Source of the DNA: an uncultured Geobacteraceae bacterium
Lineage (GTDB): Bacteria; Desulfobacterota; Desulfuromonadia; Geobacterales; CAIOGM01
Length of the DNA: 42,492 bases
Assembly: GCA_903902345.1 (NCBI GenBank)
Contig: CAIUUR010000460.1
Location: 1-42,492, forward strand
Direction: 5' to 3'
Part shown: piece by piece, positions 24,063 through 31,778 of the stretch
Layout: the number at the start of each line of letters is the position of its first letter
Position numbering within the stretch: position 1 is the first letter of the stretch
Made by a program: the position numbers and the translations under genes
The notes under the pieces: generated by a model
Seen by the model: only the letters and a program-made list of their open reading frames with translations
The model's database searches: none
What the model was told of the DNA's origin: nothing

Positions 24063-24605
24063 ATGACAGGTAACGCGCAGCAACTGATCATCTCCGGCGT
24101 CGGTGGCCAGGGAATCCTCTTCATTACCCGCTTGCTGGCCGAGACCGCCATCGCCATGGGGATGCCGGTTCTCACCTCCGAGACCCACGGCATGGCCCAG
24201 CGGGGGGGGATTGTTGTTTCTCATCTGAAAATCGGAGACTACAGCAGCCCCCTGGTCCGGCCGGGCCAGGCTGACGGTTTGATTTCCCTCAAGGGGGAAA
24301 CGGTGGCGCTTCACCGACACTTCATCCGGCCGGGGGGGTGGAGCGTGGCCAACAGTGTGACTGCCGGGACGGCGCAGGTTACGGTGGACGCGGATGCCGC
24401 GGCCCTTGCCCTGGGGAACCCCCAGGCGGTGAACCTCATCGTCCTGGGGCGGGTACTGGCTGTTCCCGGGCTCCTCTTTTGCCATCGGGATGAGGTGGAA
24501 AGAACGTTAGCGGTGAAGCTGGCCGCAAAGCCGAAGCTGCTGGAAGGGGCGCTGGCAGCGCTGCAAGCCGGCGGCATAGATTCTACGGAGATTTCTTCAT
24601 GCTGA
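24063..24605 (+). CDS. iorB: indolepyruvate:ferredoxin oxidoreductase, beta subunit
   Basis: IorB (180 aa) is the gamma-type domain partner of IorA in 2-oxoacid:ferredoxin oxidoreductases. Family features are QQLIISGVGGQGILFITRLLAE at the N-terminus, PVLTSETHGMAQRGGIVVSH with the conserved HGMAQRGG loop, and a C-terminal helical part. The ATG at 24063 has CCGGAG about nine bases upstream; the GTG at 24054 in the same frame is less likely. It follows iorA after a repeat-filled gap and overlaps the ligase gene by seven bases, so iorA, iorB and the ligase form one functional unit. Confidence 0.94.
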   Translation: MTGNAQQLIISGVGGQGILFITRLLAETAIAMGMPVLTSETHGMAQRGGIVVSHLKIGDYSSPLVRPGQADGLISLKGETVALHRHFIRPGGWSVANSVTAGTAQVTVDADAAALALGNPQAVNLIVLGRVLAVPGLLFCHRDEVERTLAVKLAAKPKLLEGALAALQAGGIDSTEISSC

Positions 24606-25903
24606 AACGTTTCCCTCCTGCCGTCGCTGACGCCGCAGGCCTGGCACTTCACCAACTTGCCGGATTGCAATGGACTCTGGCTCATGTACAGGAAAATTCA
24701 CCCTTCTATCGTGAACGACTCTCCTCTGCCGGCATCACCCCGGAGGAGATCCGCACTATGGACGATCTGCAACGGCTTCCCTTCACCACGGCGGACGACC
24801 TGCGACAGGAATATCCCTTTCCGTTGCGCTCCGTCCCCTTCGAAAAACTGGTGAGGGTTCACTCCTCCACCGGCACCACGGGGAAGCGGAAAATGCTCTG
24901 CTACACCCAAAAAGATATCGACGATTGGGCGGAGATGTTCGGCCGCTGTTATGAGATGGCGGGAGTCACGGAAACTGACCGGGTGCAGATTTGTGTGGGC
25001 TACGGACTCTGGACCGCCGGGATCGGCTTTCAGCTGGGGTGCGAACGTTTCGGCGCCCTGGCCATACCGGTGGGGCCGGGAAACCTGGAGATGCAGGCCG
25101 GTTTCCTGGTTGACCTGCAGACCACGGTGATCTGTTGTACCGCCTCCATGGGGCTCCTTCTGGCGGAAGAAGTGCAGAAGCGGGGGTTAAGGGACAAGAT
25201 CGCCGTGCGGAAGGTTATCCTGGGGGCCGAGCGCTCCAGCGATGCCATGCTGGCCAAGATTCGTGACGCACTGGGGGCCGAGTCGGTTCACGACATCCCC
25301 GGACTCACGGAACTCTACGGCCCCGGTATCGGACTCTCCTGCGGCCATCCGGGTGCAAACAGCGCCATCCACTACTGGGCCGACTACTATATTCTGGAGA
25401 TCATTGATCCCGAAACACTCCGGCCGGTTGGGCCCGGCCAGGTGGGGGAGATGGTGGTGACCACCTTACGCAAGGAAGGGGCGCCGCTGATTCGTTATCG
25501 TACCCGGGATCTGACCCGTCTGGTGCCGGGTGACTGTCCCTGCGGCTGTTCCCTTCCACGTCATGACCGGATTCTCGGCCGTTCCGATGATGTGGTCATC
25601 TTCCGGGGGGTCAACATTTACCCCGGCCAGATAGACGAGCTACTGGCCACGGTTCCCGGCCTCGGGAGCGAATTCCAGGTGGTGCTGGATCATCGTCCCG
25701 ATGGTAAGGACTACATGACCATCCGCATCGAGCGGACCGAAGAAACTCCGGCCACCTGCGATTCCCGGATGGCCAAGGCTATTGCGACCATCATCAAACA
25801 TAAGCTCATGGTTTCCTGCGAGACGGAGATCCTTCCCTATGGCGAACTTCCCCGTTCGGATCGGAAAACCAGGAGGATGTTCGACAATCGTCGCTTCGAG
25901 TGA
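24599..25903 (+). CDS. paaK: phenylacetate-CoA ligase family (arylacetate-CoA ligase)
   Basis: The 434-residue protein is an ANL-superfamily ligase of the PaaK type. The ATP loop is VHSSTGTTGKRKMLCYTQ (about residues 85-102), then VGYGLWTAGIGFQLGCE, VILGAERSS, GLTELYGPG, PLIRYRTRDLTRL and the C-terminal hinge RILGRSDDVVIFRGVNIYPGQI. A CPCGC motif (PGDCPCGCSLPRHDR) precedes the hinge. It activates an arylacetate to its CoA thioester with ATP. Next to iorAB the natural partner reactions are arylacetyl-CoA to or from arylpyruvate, so indoleacetate or phenylacetate are likely substrates; the sequence alone does not say which. It overlaps iorB by seven bases, implying coupled translation. Confidence 0.9.
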   Translation: MLKRFPPAVADAAGLALHQLAGLQWTLAHVQENSPFYRERLSSAGITPEEIRTMDDLQRLPFTTADDLRQEYPFPLRSVPFEKLVRVHSSTGTTGKRKMLCYTQKDIDDWAEMFGRCYEMAGVTETDRVQICVGYGLWTAGIGFQLGCERFGALAIPVGPGNLEMQAGFLVDLQTTVICCTASMGLLLAEEVQKRGLRDKIAVRKVILGAERSSDAMLAKIRDALGAESVHDIPGLTELYGPGIGLSCGHPGANSAIHYWADYYILEIIDPETLRPVGPGQVGEMVVTTLRKEGAPLIRYRTRDLTRLVPGDCPCGCSLPRHDRILGRSDDVVIFRGVNIYPGQIDELLATVPGLGSEFQVVLDHRPDGKDYMTIRIERTEETPATCDSRMAKAIATIIKHKLMVSCETEILPYGELPRSDRKTRRMFDNRRFE

Positions 25904-25930
25904 AATGAAAAGCAGACAAAGGATAACGCC

Positions 25931-27286
25931 ATGAATACGAAGATTCTTCTGGGTGAAGAGCAGATCCCTAAACAGTGGTATAACATCATCCCCGATATGC
26001 CTGGGCCGCTGCACCCGGTTATTAATCCCCGGACCCTAAAGCCGGCTACGCCGGAAGATATGTTGGCCATCTTCCCCCTGGCGATTCTTCAGCAGGAGAC
26101 CTCCACCGACCGGTGGATCGACATTCCCCCTGAGGTTCGGGAGATCTACCGCCTCTGGCGGCCATCCCCCCTCTACCGGGCTCGCCGACTGGAGCTGGCT
26201 CTGCAGACCCCCGCCAAGATCTACTACAAATACGAGGGGGTATCACCGGCCGGCTCCCACAAGCCCAACTCCGCCGTTCCCCAGGCCTGGTACAACAAGC
26301 AGGCGGGGATCCGTCGCCTGGCCACGGAGACCGGCGCCGGACAATGGGGGAGCTCTCTGGCCTTGGCGTGCAGCATGTTCGGTTTGGAGTGCACGATCTA
26401 CATGGTCAAGGTCTCTTGCCAGCAGAAGCCGTACCGCAGGAGCATGATGCAGCTCTGGGGCGCCCAGGTCATTCCCTCCCCCTCGGAGTTTACCAACTCC
26501 GGCCGCTCCATCCTGGCCCACGATCCTGACTGTCAGGGTAGTTTGGGGATTGCCATCTCCGAGGCGGTGGAGGATGCCGCGACCCACGCCGACACCAACT
26601 ATGCCCTGGGGAGCGTGCTGAACCATGTCTGCCTCCATCAGACGGTCATCGGCCTGGAGGCCAAGGAGCAGATGAAGATAGCCGGCGACTATCCCGACGT
26701 GGTCATCGCCTGCTGTGGCGGTGGTTCCAATTTTGCAGGGCTGGCCTTTCCTTTCATCGCCGATCGCGCCGCCGGCAAGCAAGTTCGTGCTTTGGCCGTG
26801 GAGCCGGCCTCCTGTCCGACCCTGACCAAGGGGGTCTATGCTTTCGACTACGGCGACACCGCCCAGGTTGCCCCCATAGCCATGATGTATACTCTTGGTC
26901 ACGATTTCATGCCGCCGGGAATTCATGCCGGAGGGCTTCGCTATCACGGCGAGTCGCCGCTGGTTTCCCAGCTACATCATGCCGGCCAGATTGAGGCCAA
27001 GTCGTACAAGCAGAACGCCTGTTTCGAAGGGGCAATCCTCTTCTCCCGGAGCGAGGGGATTGTTCCGGCGCCGGAATCATCCCACGCCGTTCGTGCCGCC
27101 ATCGACGAAGCGATGCTGGCCAAGGAGGAGGGGAAAGAGAGGACTATTCTCTTCGGTCTTTCCGGCCACGGTCAGTTGGATATGGGGGCATATGACGCCT
27201 ATCTCTCCGGAAACCTGGAGGATTACGAATATCCTGAGGCCAAGATCCGCGAGGCGCTGGAGCGGTTGCCGAAAATAAATTTGTAG
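25931..27286 (+). CDS. trpB2: TrpB2-type tryptophan synthase beta chain
   Basis: This 451-residue PLP enzyme belongs to the TrpB2 group, longer than the canonical TrpB (396 aa at 28070) and different in its N-terminus ([20 protein letters not shown]). The PLP-binding Lys lies in [17 protein letters not shown]; the catalytic-loop region reads [17 protein letters not shown]; the phosphate-binding loop is [15 protein letters not shown]. TrpB2 proteins combine indole and serine to tryptophan and can act without TrpA, or serve for indole salvage. AAAGGA precedes ATG 25931. Its presence beside a normal TrpB and the apparent absence of trpA is notable. Confidence 0.93.
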   Translation: MNTKILLGEEQIPKQWYNIIPDMPGPLHPVINPRTLKPATPEDMLAIFPLAILQQETSTDRWIDIPPEVREIYRLWRPSPLYRARRLELALQTPAKIYYKYEGVSPAGSHKPNSAVPQAWYNKQAGIRRLATETGAGQWGSSLALACSMFGLECTIYMVKVSCQQKPYRRSMMQLWGAQVIPSPSEFTNSGRSILAHDPDCQGSLGIAISEAVEDAATHADTNYALGSVLNHVCLHQTVIGLEAKEQMKIAGDYPDVVIACCGGGSNFAGLAFPFIADRAAGKQVRALAVEPASCPTLTKGVYAFDYGDTAQVAPIAMMYTLGHDFMPPGIHAGGLRYHGESPLVSQLHHAGQIEAKSYKQNACFEGAILFSRSEGIVPAPESSHAVRAAIDEAMLAKEEGKERTILFGLSGHGQLDMGAYDAYLSGNLEDYEYPEAKIREALERLPKINL

Positions 27287-27304
27287 TAACGGTCAACGGA
27301 ACTT

Positions 27305-27916
27305 ATGATTCGAGTCAAGATCTGCGGAATTACGTCCAAAGAGGATGCCCTCATGGCGGCGGAGGGAGGGGCTGACGCACTGGGTTTCGTATTCTACGAG
27401 AAATCACCCCGTTATGTCTCCCCCCAGAAGGCTGCGGCCATTATCAGGGAGCTTCCCCCCTTTATCCAGAGCGTCGGTCTCTTCGTTGATGAAGAGGCGG
27501 ATCAGGTAAACTGGACCGCCGGGTTTTGTGGCCTCGACCTGGTGCAGTTGCACGGCGAGGAAGATCCGGAGTACTGTCTCGGCATCAACCGGCGAATCAT
27601 CAAGGCGTTCAGGGTGAAGGATGCCGCCACTACGGCAGGAGTCAGCCGCTATCAGGCGGCCGGGTATCTTCTGGATGCCTGGTCTCCCCTGGCGCCGGGG
27701 GGGACCGGCCAGAGCTTTGATTGGGAGTTGGCACGCAGCGTCGTCTCCACCGGCAGGCTGATCCTCGCCGGTGGGCTCACCCCCGAAAATGTCGGCGACG
27801 CGGTTCGCGTCGTGGCCCCCTATGGTCTGGATGTCTCCAGCGGGGTGGAATCTACACCGGGCCGCAAGGACGCCGATAAAGTCAGGGAGTTCATCCGGCG
27901 CGCCAAAGGCGCCTGA
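27305..27916 (+). CDS. trpF: phosphoribosylanthranilate isomerase
   Basis: TrpF (203 aa) isomerises phosphoribosylanthranilate to CdRP, the substrate of TrpC. The (beta/alpha)8 fold shows MIRVKICGITSKEDALMAAE with the catalytic Cys7, ADALGFVFYEKSPRYVSP, VGLFVDEEADQV, LDLVQLHGEEDPEYC, the catalytic Asp in YLLDAWSP, LAGGLTPENVGDAV and LDVSSGVESTPGRKD. The sequence is complete and of normal length. It lies 18 bases behind trpB2 and is followed by the triplicated trpB start region. Confidence 0.96.
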   Translation: MIRVKICGITSKEDALMAAEGGADALGFVFYEKSPRYVSPQKAAAIIRELPPFIQSVGLFVDEEADQVNWTAGFCGLDLVQLHGEEDPEYCLGINRRIIKAFRVKDAATTAGVSRYQAAGYLLDAWSPLAPGGTGQSFDWELARSVVSTGRLILAGGLTPENVGDAVRVVAPYGLDVSSGVESTPGRKDADKVREFIRRAKGA

Positions 27917-27971
27917 CCTGGGTCGAAACTCTTTATCTCGATGCCGGACAACTGTAAAAACTGGAGTTCAT

Positions 27972-28037
27972 ATGCGCTTTCCCGATAACGTTACCGATAC
28001 ATTTCAACCCTGGAGTTCATATGCGCTTTCCCGATAA
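27972..28037 (+). CDS. upstream short ORF 1 of the trpB leader (21 codons)
   Basis: ATG 27972 has the same CTGGAG ribosome site as trpB and opens [17 protein letters not shown]..., ending at TAA 28035-28037. Its end overlaps the start of the second copy by 17 bases. It arose from the 49-bp duplication. It contains one Trp codon. Whether it is translated is not known, but a ribosome site of trpB quality precedes it. Confidence 0.4.
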   Translation: MRFPDNVTDTFQPWSSYALSR

Positions 28038-28086
28038 CGTTACCGATACATTTCAACCCTGGAGTTCATATGCGCTTTCCCGATAA
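28021..28086 (+). CDS. upstream short ORF 2 of the trpB leader (21 codons)
   Basis: An identical second copy of the 21-codon frame starts at ATG 28021 and ends at TAA 28084-28086, 17 bases inside trpB. Stop and restart in this overlap could couple its translation to trpB. Confidence 0.4.
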   Translation: MRFPDNVTDTFQPWSSYALSR

Positions 28087-29260
28087 GAATGGTCACTTTG
28101 GCGAGTTTGGCGGCAGGTATGTGCCTGAGACGCTCATGCCCGCCCTTCTGGAGTTGGAGCGGGCTTACACTCACTTCAGCCATGATCGTGAATTCAGAGA
28201 GGAGTTCGACTATTACCTCCGCCAGTACGTGGGACGTCCCAATCCCCTCTACTACGCCGAAAAACTGACTCGCAAGCTTGGTGGGGCAAAGATCTACCTG
28301 AAGCGTGAAGATCTGAATCACACCGGCGCCCACAAGATCAACAACACCATCGGTCAGGGGCTTCTTGCCAAGAGGATGGGTAAACAACGGGTCATTGCCG
28401 AGACCGGAGCAGGGCAGCATGGAGTGGCGACAGCTACCATTGCTGCTCTCATGGGGATGGAGTGCGAAGTCTTCATGGGTGAAGAGGATATTCACCGGCA
28501 GTCACTCAACGTTTTCCGGATGAAGCTTCTCGGCGCCACGGTTACCCCGGTAAACTCCGGCACTGCAACCCTCAAGGACGCCATGAACGAGGCGATGCGT
28601 AACTGGGTCACTCACGTTGCTTCTACCTTCTATGTAATCGGAACCGTGGCAGGGCCGCACCCGTATCCCCTGATGGTGCGTGACTTCCAGTCGGTTATCG
28701 GCAAGGAAGTCCGGGTGCAGCACCGCAAGGCCGAAGGGAGGCTCCCCCACATTCTTGTGGCGGCAGTGGGTGGCGGTAGCAATGCCCTGGGGCTCTTTCA
28801 TCCCTTTCTCAAGGATAAAGAGGTTAAACTGGTGGGGGTCGAGGCCGCCGGCCACGGCATTCATTCGGGCAAGCACGCCGCGCCCCTCTGCGCGGGGAGC
28901 GTGGGGGTCCTCCATGGGAACAAGACCTACCTGCTTCAGGATCAGTTTGGCCAGATCTCTCATGCTCACTCCATCTCCGCCGGTCTCGACTATCCCGGAG
29001 TTGGTCCCGAACATGCCTGGCTCAAGGATACCGGACGGGCAGAGTACGTCTCCGTCACCGATGATGAGGCTCTGGCTGCGTTTACCACTCTGACCAGGGA
29101 GGAGGGGATCCTGCCGGCCCTGGAGTCGGCCCATGCCATCGCCCACGTCATCAGATTGGCCCCGACCCTGTCTGCCGACACGACCATTGTCGTCTGTCTT
29201 TCGGGGCGGGGAGATAAAGATATTCACACTGTGGCTGAGATAATGGGAGTAAAATTGTAA
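28070..29260 (+). CDS. trpB: tryptophan synthase beta chain
   Basis: Canonical TrpB (396 aa) condenses indole with serine. Features: [20 protein letters not shown] at the N-terminus, the PLP Lys in [20 protein letters not shown], the catalytic Glu in [13 protein letters not shown], the phosphate loop [27 protein letters not shown], and [16 protein letters not shown]. The segment that usually contacts TrpA is present, so it should be able to bind an alpha subunit, yet no trpA follows. The start ATG 28070 lies in the third copy of the 49-bp repeat. After the stop comes about 85 bases before the next promoter. Confidence 0.97.
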   Translation: MRFPDKNGHFGEFGGRYVPETLMPALLELERAYTHFSHDREFREEFDYYLRQYVGRPNPLYYAEKLTRKLGGAKIYLKREDLNHTGAHKINNTIGQGLLAKRMGKQRVIAETGAGQHGVATATIAALMGMECEVFMGEEDIHRQSLNVFRMKLLGATVTPVNSGTATLKDAMNEAMRNWVTHVASTFYVIGTVAGPHPYPLMVRDFQSVIGKEVRVQHRKAEGRLPHILVAAVGGGSNALGLFHPFLKDKEVKLVGVEAAGHGIHSGKHAAPLCAGSVGVLHGNKTYLLQDQFGQISHAHSISAGLDYPGVGPEHAWLKDTGRAEYVSVTDDEALAAFTTLTREEGILPALESAHAIAHVIRLAPTLSADTTIVVCLSGRGDKDIHTVAEIMGVKL

Positions 29261-29345
29261 AGTTGAGGGCTTGGTTCAAAATTTTCACATGAACGCTTGA
29301 CAGTTTTCGTGTTGTACTGTAGTGTAGTGTGCTCTTTCACATTCA

Positions 29346-29351
29346 TATAAT
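29346..29351 (+). promoter_or_regulatory. -10 element ahead of the structured leader
   Basis: TATAAT (29346-29351) matches the consensus. Transcription would begin near 29358, exactly where the folded leader starts. The -35 position (TGTAGT) is poor. A second candidate upstream, TTGACA (29297-29302) with TAGTGT 17 bases later, is an alternative. Confidence 0.5.
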
Positions 29352-29359
29352 AGTAAAGG

Positions 29360-29428
29360 AGGTTGAGCCGGAAACGATCCGTCCAAACCGTGGGTCCCTG
29401 AGGACCACTCAGCGTTGCTGAGCAACCT
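29360..29428 (+). ncRNA. structured 5' leader RNA, candidate cis-regulatory element
   Basis: A closing stem AGGTTG (29360-29365) / CAACCT (29423-29428) encloses three hairpins: CGGA-TCCG (29369-29381), GTGGGTCC-GGACCAC with one bulged G (29390-29408) and CTCAGC-GCTGAG with a GTT loop (29408-29422). This makes a compact multi-branch junction directly before the lipoprotein start at 29442. The start codon has no Shine-Dalgarno sequence close to it, and the only AGGAGG (29357-29362) lies in or beside the closing stem. Unpaired AAAC and CCAAACC segments between stems would be candidate conserved loops. I could not match it to a known riboswitch class. Confidence 0.5.
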
Positions 29429-29441
29429 GCGAAAAAAAACT

Positions 29442-30086
29442 ATGAAAAATTCCGCCATTCTTGTCGTCGCCTGTATGCTGATCCTGATGTCGTGTGACCA
29501 GACGCACGTTCAGCAGGCACAGATTCCCCTTAAGGCGGCGGAATCAGAGCTGGACAAAGAGATCCGGCAGGTGATGGAGAAGGGGATCAACCTGGAAGAA
29601 CGTAAATGTCAGGTCCCCGCCATTGCCGAAGTCTTTGCCCGACGGGCTGAACCGAAACGGGCCCGGTGGCTGGCTGCGCTTTGTTACTTCAAGACGCTTG
29701 GCACCTCCCTGATGCCCATTGATCTGGCCGAGATAGCCCTGGCCGAGACCGGAGCCTACGGATTATCCGCTGATCTGGTCTCCAAGTCCGGTGCGCTGGG
29801 GGTCTGGCAGTTAATGCCGCGGCGCGCCAAGAGCCATGGGTATACACCGGAAGAGATGGAAAATGATGAGAAGTGCGCTGAGGCGGCTGTCCGGGAACTG
29901 ATGAACAAGCTGAGCATGACCCATGGCAACCTGGATAAGGCGAAGAAATATTACTGTGGTGTCGGTCCCCAGGCGAACGCCTATGAGGTGAAGCGTCGGG
30001 AATTTCGCCGGGAGATCCTTGAAGGGCTCAAGCTGCAGAATGGCGAACCCAAGAAGAGTACAGGAACTCTTTTGAGCCGATCCTGA
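29442..30086 (+). CDS. lytic transglycosylase-like lipoprotein
   Basis: The 214-residue product starts with a lipoprotein signal (MKNSAILVVACMLILMSC, lipobox LMSC with Cys18), so the mature protein should be lipid-anchored. The SLT-like domain shows DLAEIALAETGAYGLSADLVS (ALAETG carries the probable catalytic Glu) and KSGALGVWQLMPRRAKSHGY, the typical 'GALGxWQLMP' motif. A helical tail with YYCGVGPQANAYEVKR follows. Such enzymes cut the glycan strands of peptidoglycan. The start at ATG 29442 is fixed by the signal peptide, although no ribosome site lies in front of it, only a run of A. A strong hairpin terminator follows. Confidence 0.85.
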   Translation: MKNSAILVVACMLILMSCDQTHVQQAQIPLKAAESELDKEIRQVMEKGINLEERKCQVPAIAEVFARRAEPKRARWLAALCYFKTLGTSLMPIDLAEIALAETGAYGLSADLVSKSGALGVWQLMPRRAKSHGYTPEEMENDEKCAEAAVRELMNKLSMTHGNLDKAKKYYCGVGPQANAYEVKRREFRREILEGLKLQNGEPKKSTGTLLSRS

Positions 30087-30104
30087 TGATAAACTTTGAC
30101 GTTA

Positions 30105-30152
30105 CAAACAAAAGAGCGGATGACCCAGAAGGGTTATCCGCTCTTTTGTTTG
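30105..30152. terminator. bidirectional intrinsic terminator
   Basis: CAAACAAAAGAGCGGATGAC (from 30105) pairs with GTTATCCGCTCTTTTGTTTG (to 30152), giving a GC-rich core flanked by A- and T-rich arms, which can end transcripts from both sides. Confidence 0.9.
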
Positions 30153-30225
30153 ATCTTTAAGGGGGAGGTCTGGAGGGGGATGGGGTTGTTATGGGGCCCT
30201 CCCCTTGAAAAGGAGGGAGATTCTG
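30153..30225. repeat. G/C-rich palindromic intergenic repeat
   Basis: A G-rich run (GGGGGAGGTCTGGAGGGGGA) is followed by CCCTCCCC-TTGAAA-AGGAGGGAG (30197-30219), an imperfect hairpin. It resembles the CCCCTCCTT/AAGGAGGGG element at 12095-12116 and is probably a related small repeat. Confidence 0.5.
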
Positions 30226-30267
30226 TTAGTCGCAGAATGGTAGCAATCAGGAAGTAAAATGAGGAAA

Positions 30268-30298
30268 CGAAAAAACCCACTGAAAAAATCAGTGGGTT
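30268..30298 (-). terminator. intrinsic terminator of the tRNA-Leu unit
   Basis: On the minus strand AACCCACTGA and TCAGTGGGTT (30274-30283 / 30289-30298) form a perfect 10-bp stem followed by a T-run. It lies just after the 3' end of the tRNA gene. Confidence 0.92.
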
Positions 30299-30309
30299 AC
30301 TTCGTTTGG

Positions 30310-30396
30310 TGGTGCCGAAGGCGAGACTCGAACTCGCACGAGCAAAAACCCGCCACCCCCTCAAGATGGTGTGTCTACCAATTCCACCACTTCGGC
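30310..30396 (-). tRNA. tRNA-Leu (anticodon GAG)
   Basis: Read on the minus strand this is an 87-base class II tRNA. The acceptor stem GCCGAAG pairs with CTTCGGC, discriminator A is followed by an encoded CCA. The D arm contains GGAATTGGTAGACAC, the anticodon stem CCATC/GGTGG carries loop TTGAGGG with anticodon GAG, a long variable arm follows, and the T arm holds GTTCGAGTC. GAG reads CUC and CUU. It is the last gene of the gap-pgk-tpiA-secG run and has its own terminator. Confidence 0.95.
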
Positions 30397-30444
30397 AAGG
30401 ATTTATCTTGTACCATATGATCTTCTTGATGTCAAGAAAAGTTA

Positions 30445-30870
30445 CTACTTTTTTTGCGGTACCGGCACTGCCGTTGTGTTTCCGGCAGGAGCGGCAGGGG
30501 TAGCCGGCGCCTTGGCTGCAGGCGCCATCGCACCTTGGGGGGACGACGCTGCCGGTTTAGCGGGTAGAGCTCCACCCGTGGGGGCTGCAGGAGCCGGTTT
30601 CGCCGCGGCACTCTTGCTCGGCATGATGGACGTTGAACCGCTCTTTCCGCCAAGGTATGCCAGAGTCAGAGAGGTAAGCATGAAGATGATTGCCGCACTG
30701 GTGGTCAGTTTGCTCATGAAGGTGTTGCTGCCGCCGGCGCCAAAGACGGACTGACTACCACCACTGCCGAAGGAAGCCCCCATTTCAGCCCCCTTGCCCG
30801 ACTGCAGGAGGACGATGACGATGAGAGCGAGTGAAACAGTGATGTGGAGCGCCATTAATAAATAAATCAT
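30445..30870 (-). CDS. secG: preprotein translocase subunit SecG
   Basis: SecG is a small partner of SecYE in the inner-membrane export channel. Its N-terminal hydrophobic segment (residues 1-22) is followed by the typical cytoplasmic loop LLQSGKGAEMGASFGSGGSQ with the motif FGAGGSNTFMSKLT, then a second membrane segment (about 54-72). The rest (about 75-141) is an unusually long Ala/Pro/Lys-rich tail that is probably disordered; family members range from short to extended at this end. GGAGGT precedes the start. The position behind tpiA is conserved in many bacteria. Confidence 0.94.
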   Translation of the reverse strand: MIYLLMALHITVSLALIVIVLLQSGKGAEMGASFGSGGSQSVFGAGGSNTFMSKLTTSAAIIFMLTSLTLAYLGGKSGSTSIMPSKSAAAKPAPAAPTGGALPAKPAASSPQGAMAPAAKAPATPAAPAGNTTAVPVPQKK

Positions 30871-30937
30871 GTTGGATAATACCTCCGTTCGCGAAAAACC
30901 TCAGACCTTTACCACGAACGCTGTAAAAAGAAAAGAA

Positions 30938-31693
30938 TTATTTTTGAAAATTGACTATTCCCGCGAAAGAGTCGGCCTTGAGACTCGCTCCACCAACAAG
31001 GGCGCCGTCGATGTTTGGGCGGGACATGAGCCCCTTGACGTTCTCGGGTTTGACGCTGCCGCCGTAGAGTATCCGGATGGCGTCGGCGGTACCCTGATCA
31101 TACAATCCGGTCACCAGACCACGGATGAAGGCGTGAGCTTCCTCGGCCTGGTCATCGGAGGCGGTCTTGCCGGTGCCGATGGCCCAGACCGGCTCATAGG
31201 CGATGATGATCTTGGCAAGTTCAGCGGCGGTGATGCCGGCGAGACCGTCGGTCACCTGAGTACGGAGGACATCGAAAGTACTGTCGGCTTCCCGCTGGGC
31301 CAGGGTCTCGCCGATGCAGAAGATGGCAACGAGTCCTCCCTTGAGGGCAGCCTTGATCTTTTTATTAACCGTTTCGTCAGTTTCACCAAAATACTGGCGC
31401 CGTTCCGAGTGGCCGATGATGACGTGGCTACAGCCGGCGTCTGCCAGCATCCCCGGAGCTATTTCGCCGGTGAAGGCGCCTTCTTCCTCCCAGTAGCAGT
31501 TCTGGGCCGAGAGGTTGATATTTGTGCCGCTGATCTTCTCGCACACCGCTGACAGAGACGTGAAGACCGGGGCCACCACGATTTCCACCCCGACGGTATC
31601 CTTGACGAGGGGGATGAGTCCTTCAACGAGGGCCACGGCATCTCCCTGTTTCTTGAAAAGTTTCCAGTTGCCGGCAATGACCGGAGTTCTCAT
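30938..31693 (-). CDS. tpiA: triosephosphate isomerase
   Basis: TpiA (251 aa) interconverts dihydroxyacetone phosphate and glyceraldehyde 3-phosphate. Catalytic features are visible: Lys in [11 protein letters not shown], His in [15 protein letters not shown], Glu in [16 protein letters not shown] and the phosphate loop [12 protein letters not shown]. Length is normal. GGGAG lies upstream of ATG 31693. It is transcribed with pgk and gap upstream and secG downstream, so one minus-strand unit codes for three successive glycolytic enzymes. Confidence 0.97.
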   Translation of the reverse strand: MRTPVIAGNWKLFKKQGDAVALVEGLIPLVKDTVGVEIVVAPVFTSLSAVCEKISGTNINLSAQNCYWEEEGAFTGEIAPGMLADAGCSHVIIGHSERRQYFGETDETVNKKIKAALKGGLVAIFCIGETLAQREADSTFDVLRTQVTDGLAGITAAELAKIIIAYEPVWAIGTGKTASDDQAEEAHAFIRGLVTGLYDQGTADAIRILYGGSVKPENVKGLMSRPNIDGALVGGASLKADSFAGIVNFQK

Positions 31694-31778
31694 ATGATCT
31701 TCTCCCTGGGTACGTCTATTTGGTTGCTCCGGGAGCGGCCGGAGGCCTCTCCCGGGTTTCTGTTTTTCCCGGTGAATG

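Larger units (their letters stand above)
27961..28086 (+). repeat. 49-bp tandem repeat, triplicated trpB start region
   Basis: Two complete 49-bp units (27961-28009 and 28010-28058) and the first 28 bases of a third (28059-28086) are identical where they overlap. Each unit begins CTGGAGTTCATATGCGC, that is, Shine-Dalgarno plus start codon of trpB. Only the third ATG (28070) opens the trpB frame. The unit length is not a multiple of three, so each earlier ATG runs into a stop. Confidence 0.95.

Noticed and set aside
29360-29428. GEMM (c-di-GMP/cGAMP) or ydaO (c-di-AMP) riboswitch
   Set aside because: The GACGCAAAGCC-type core of GEMM and the longer ydaO architecture are absent, so I report only a structured leader of unknown class.
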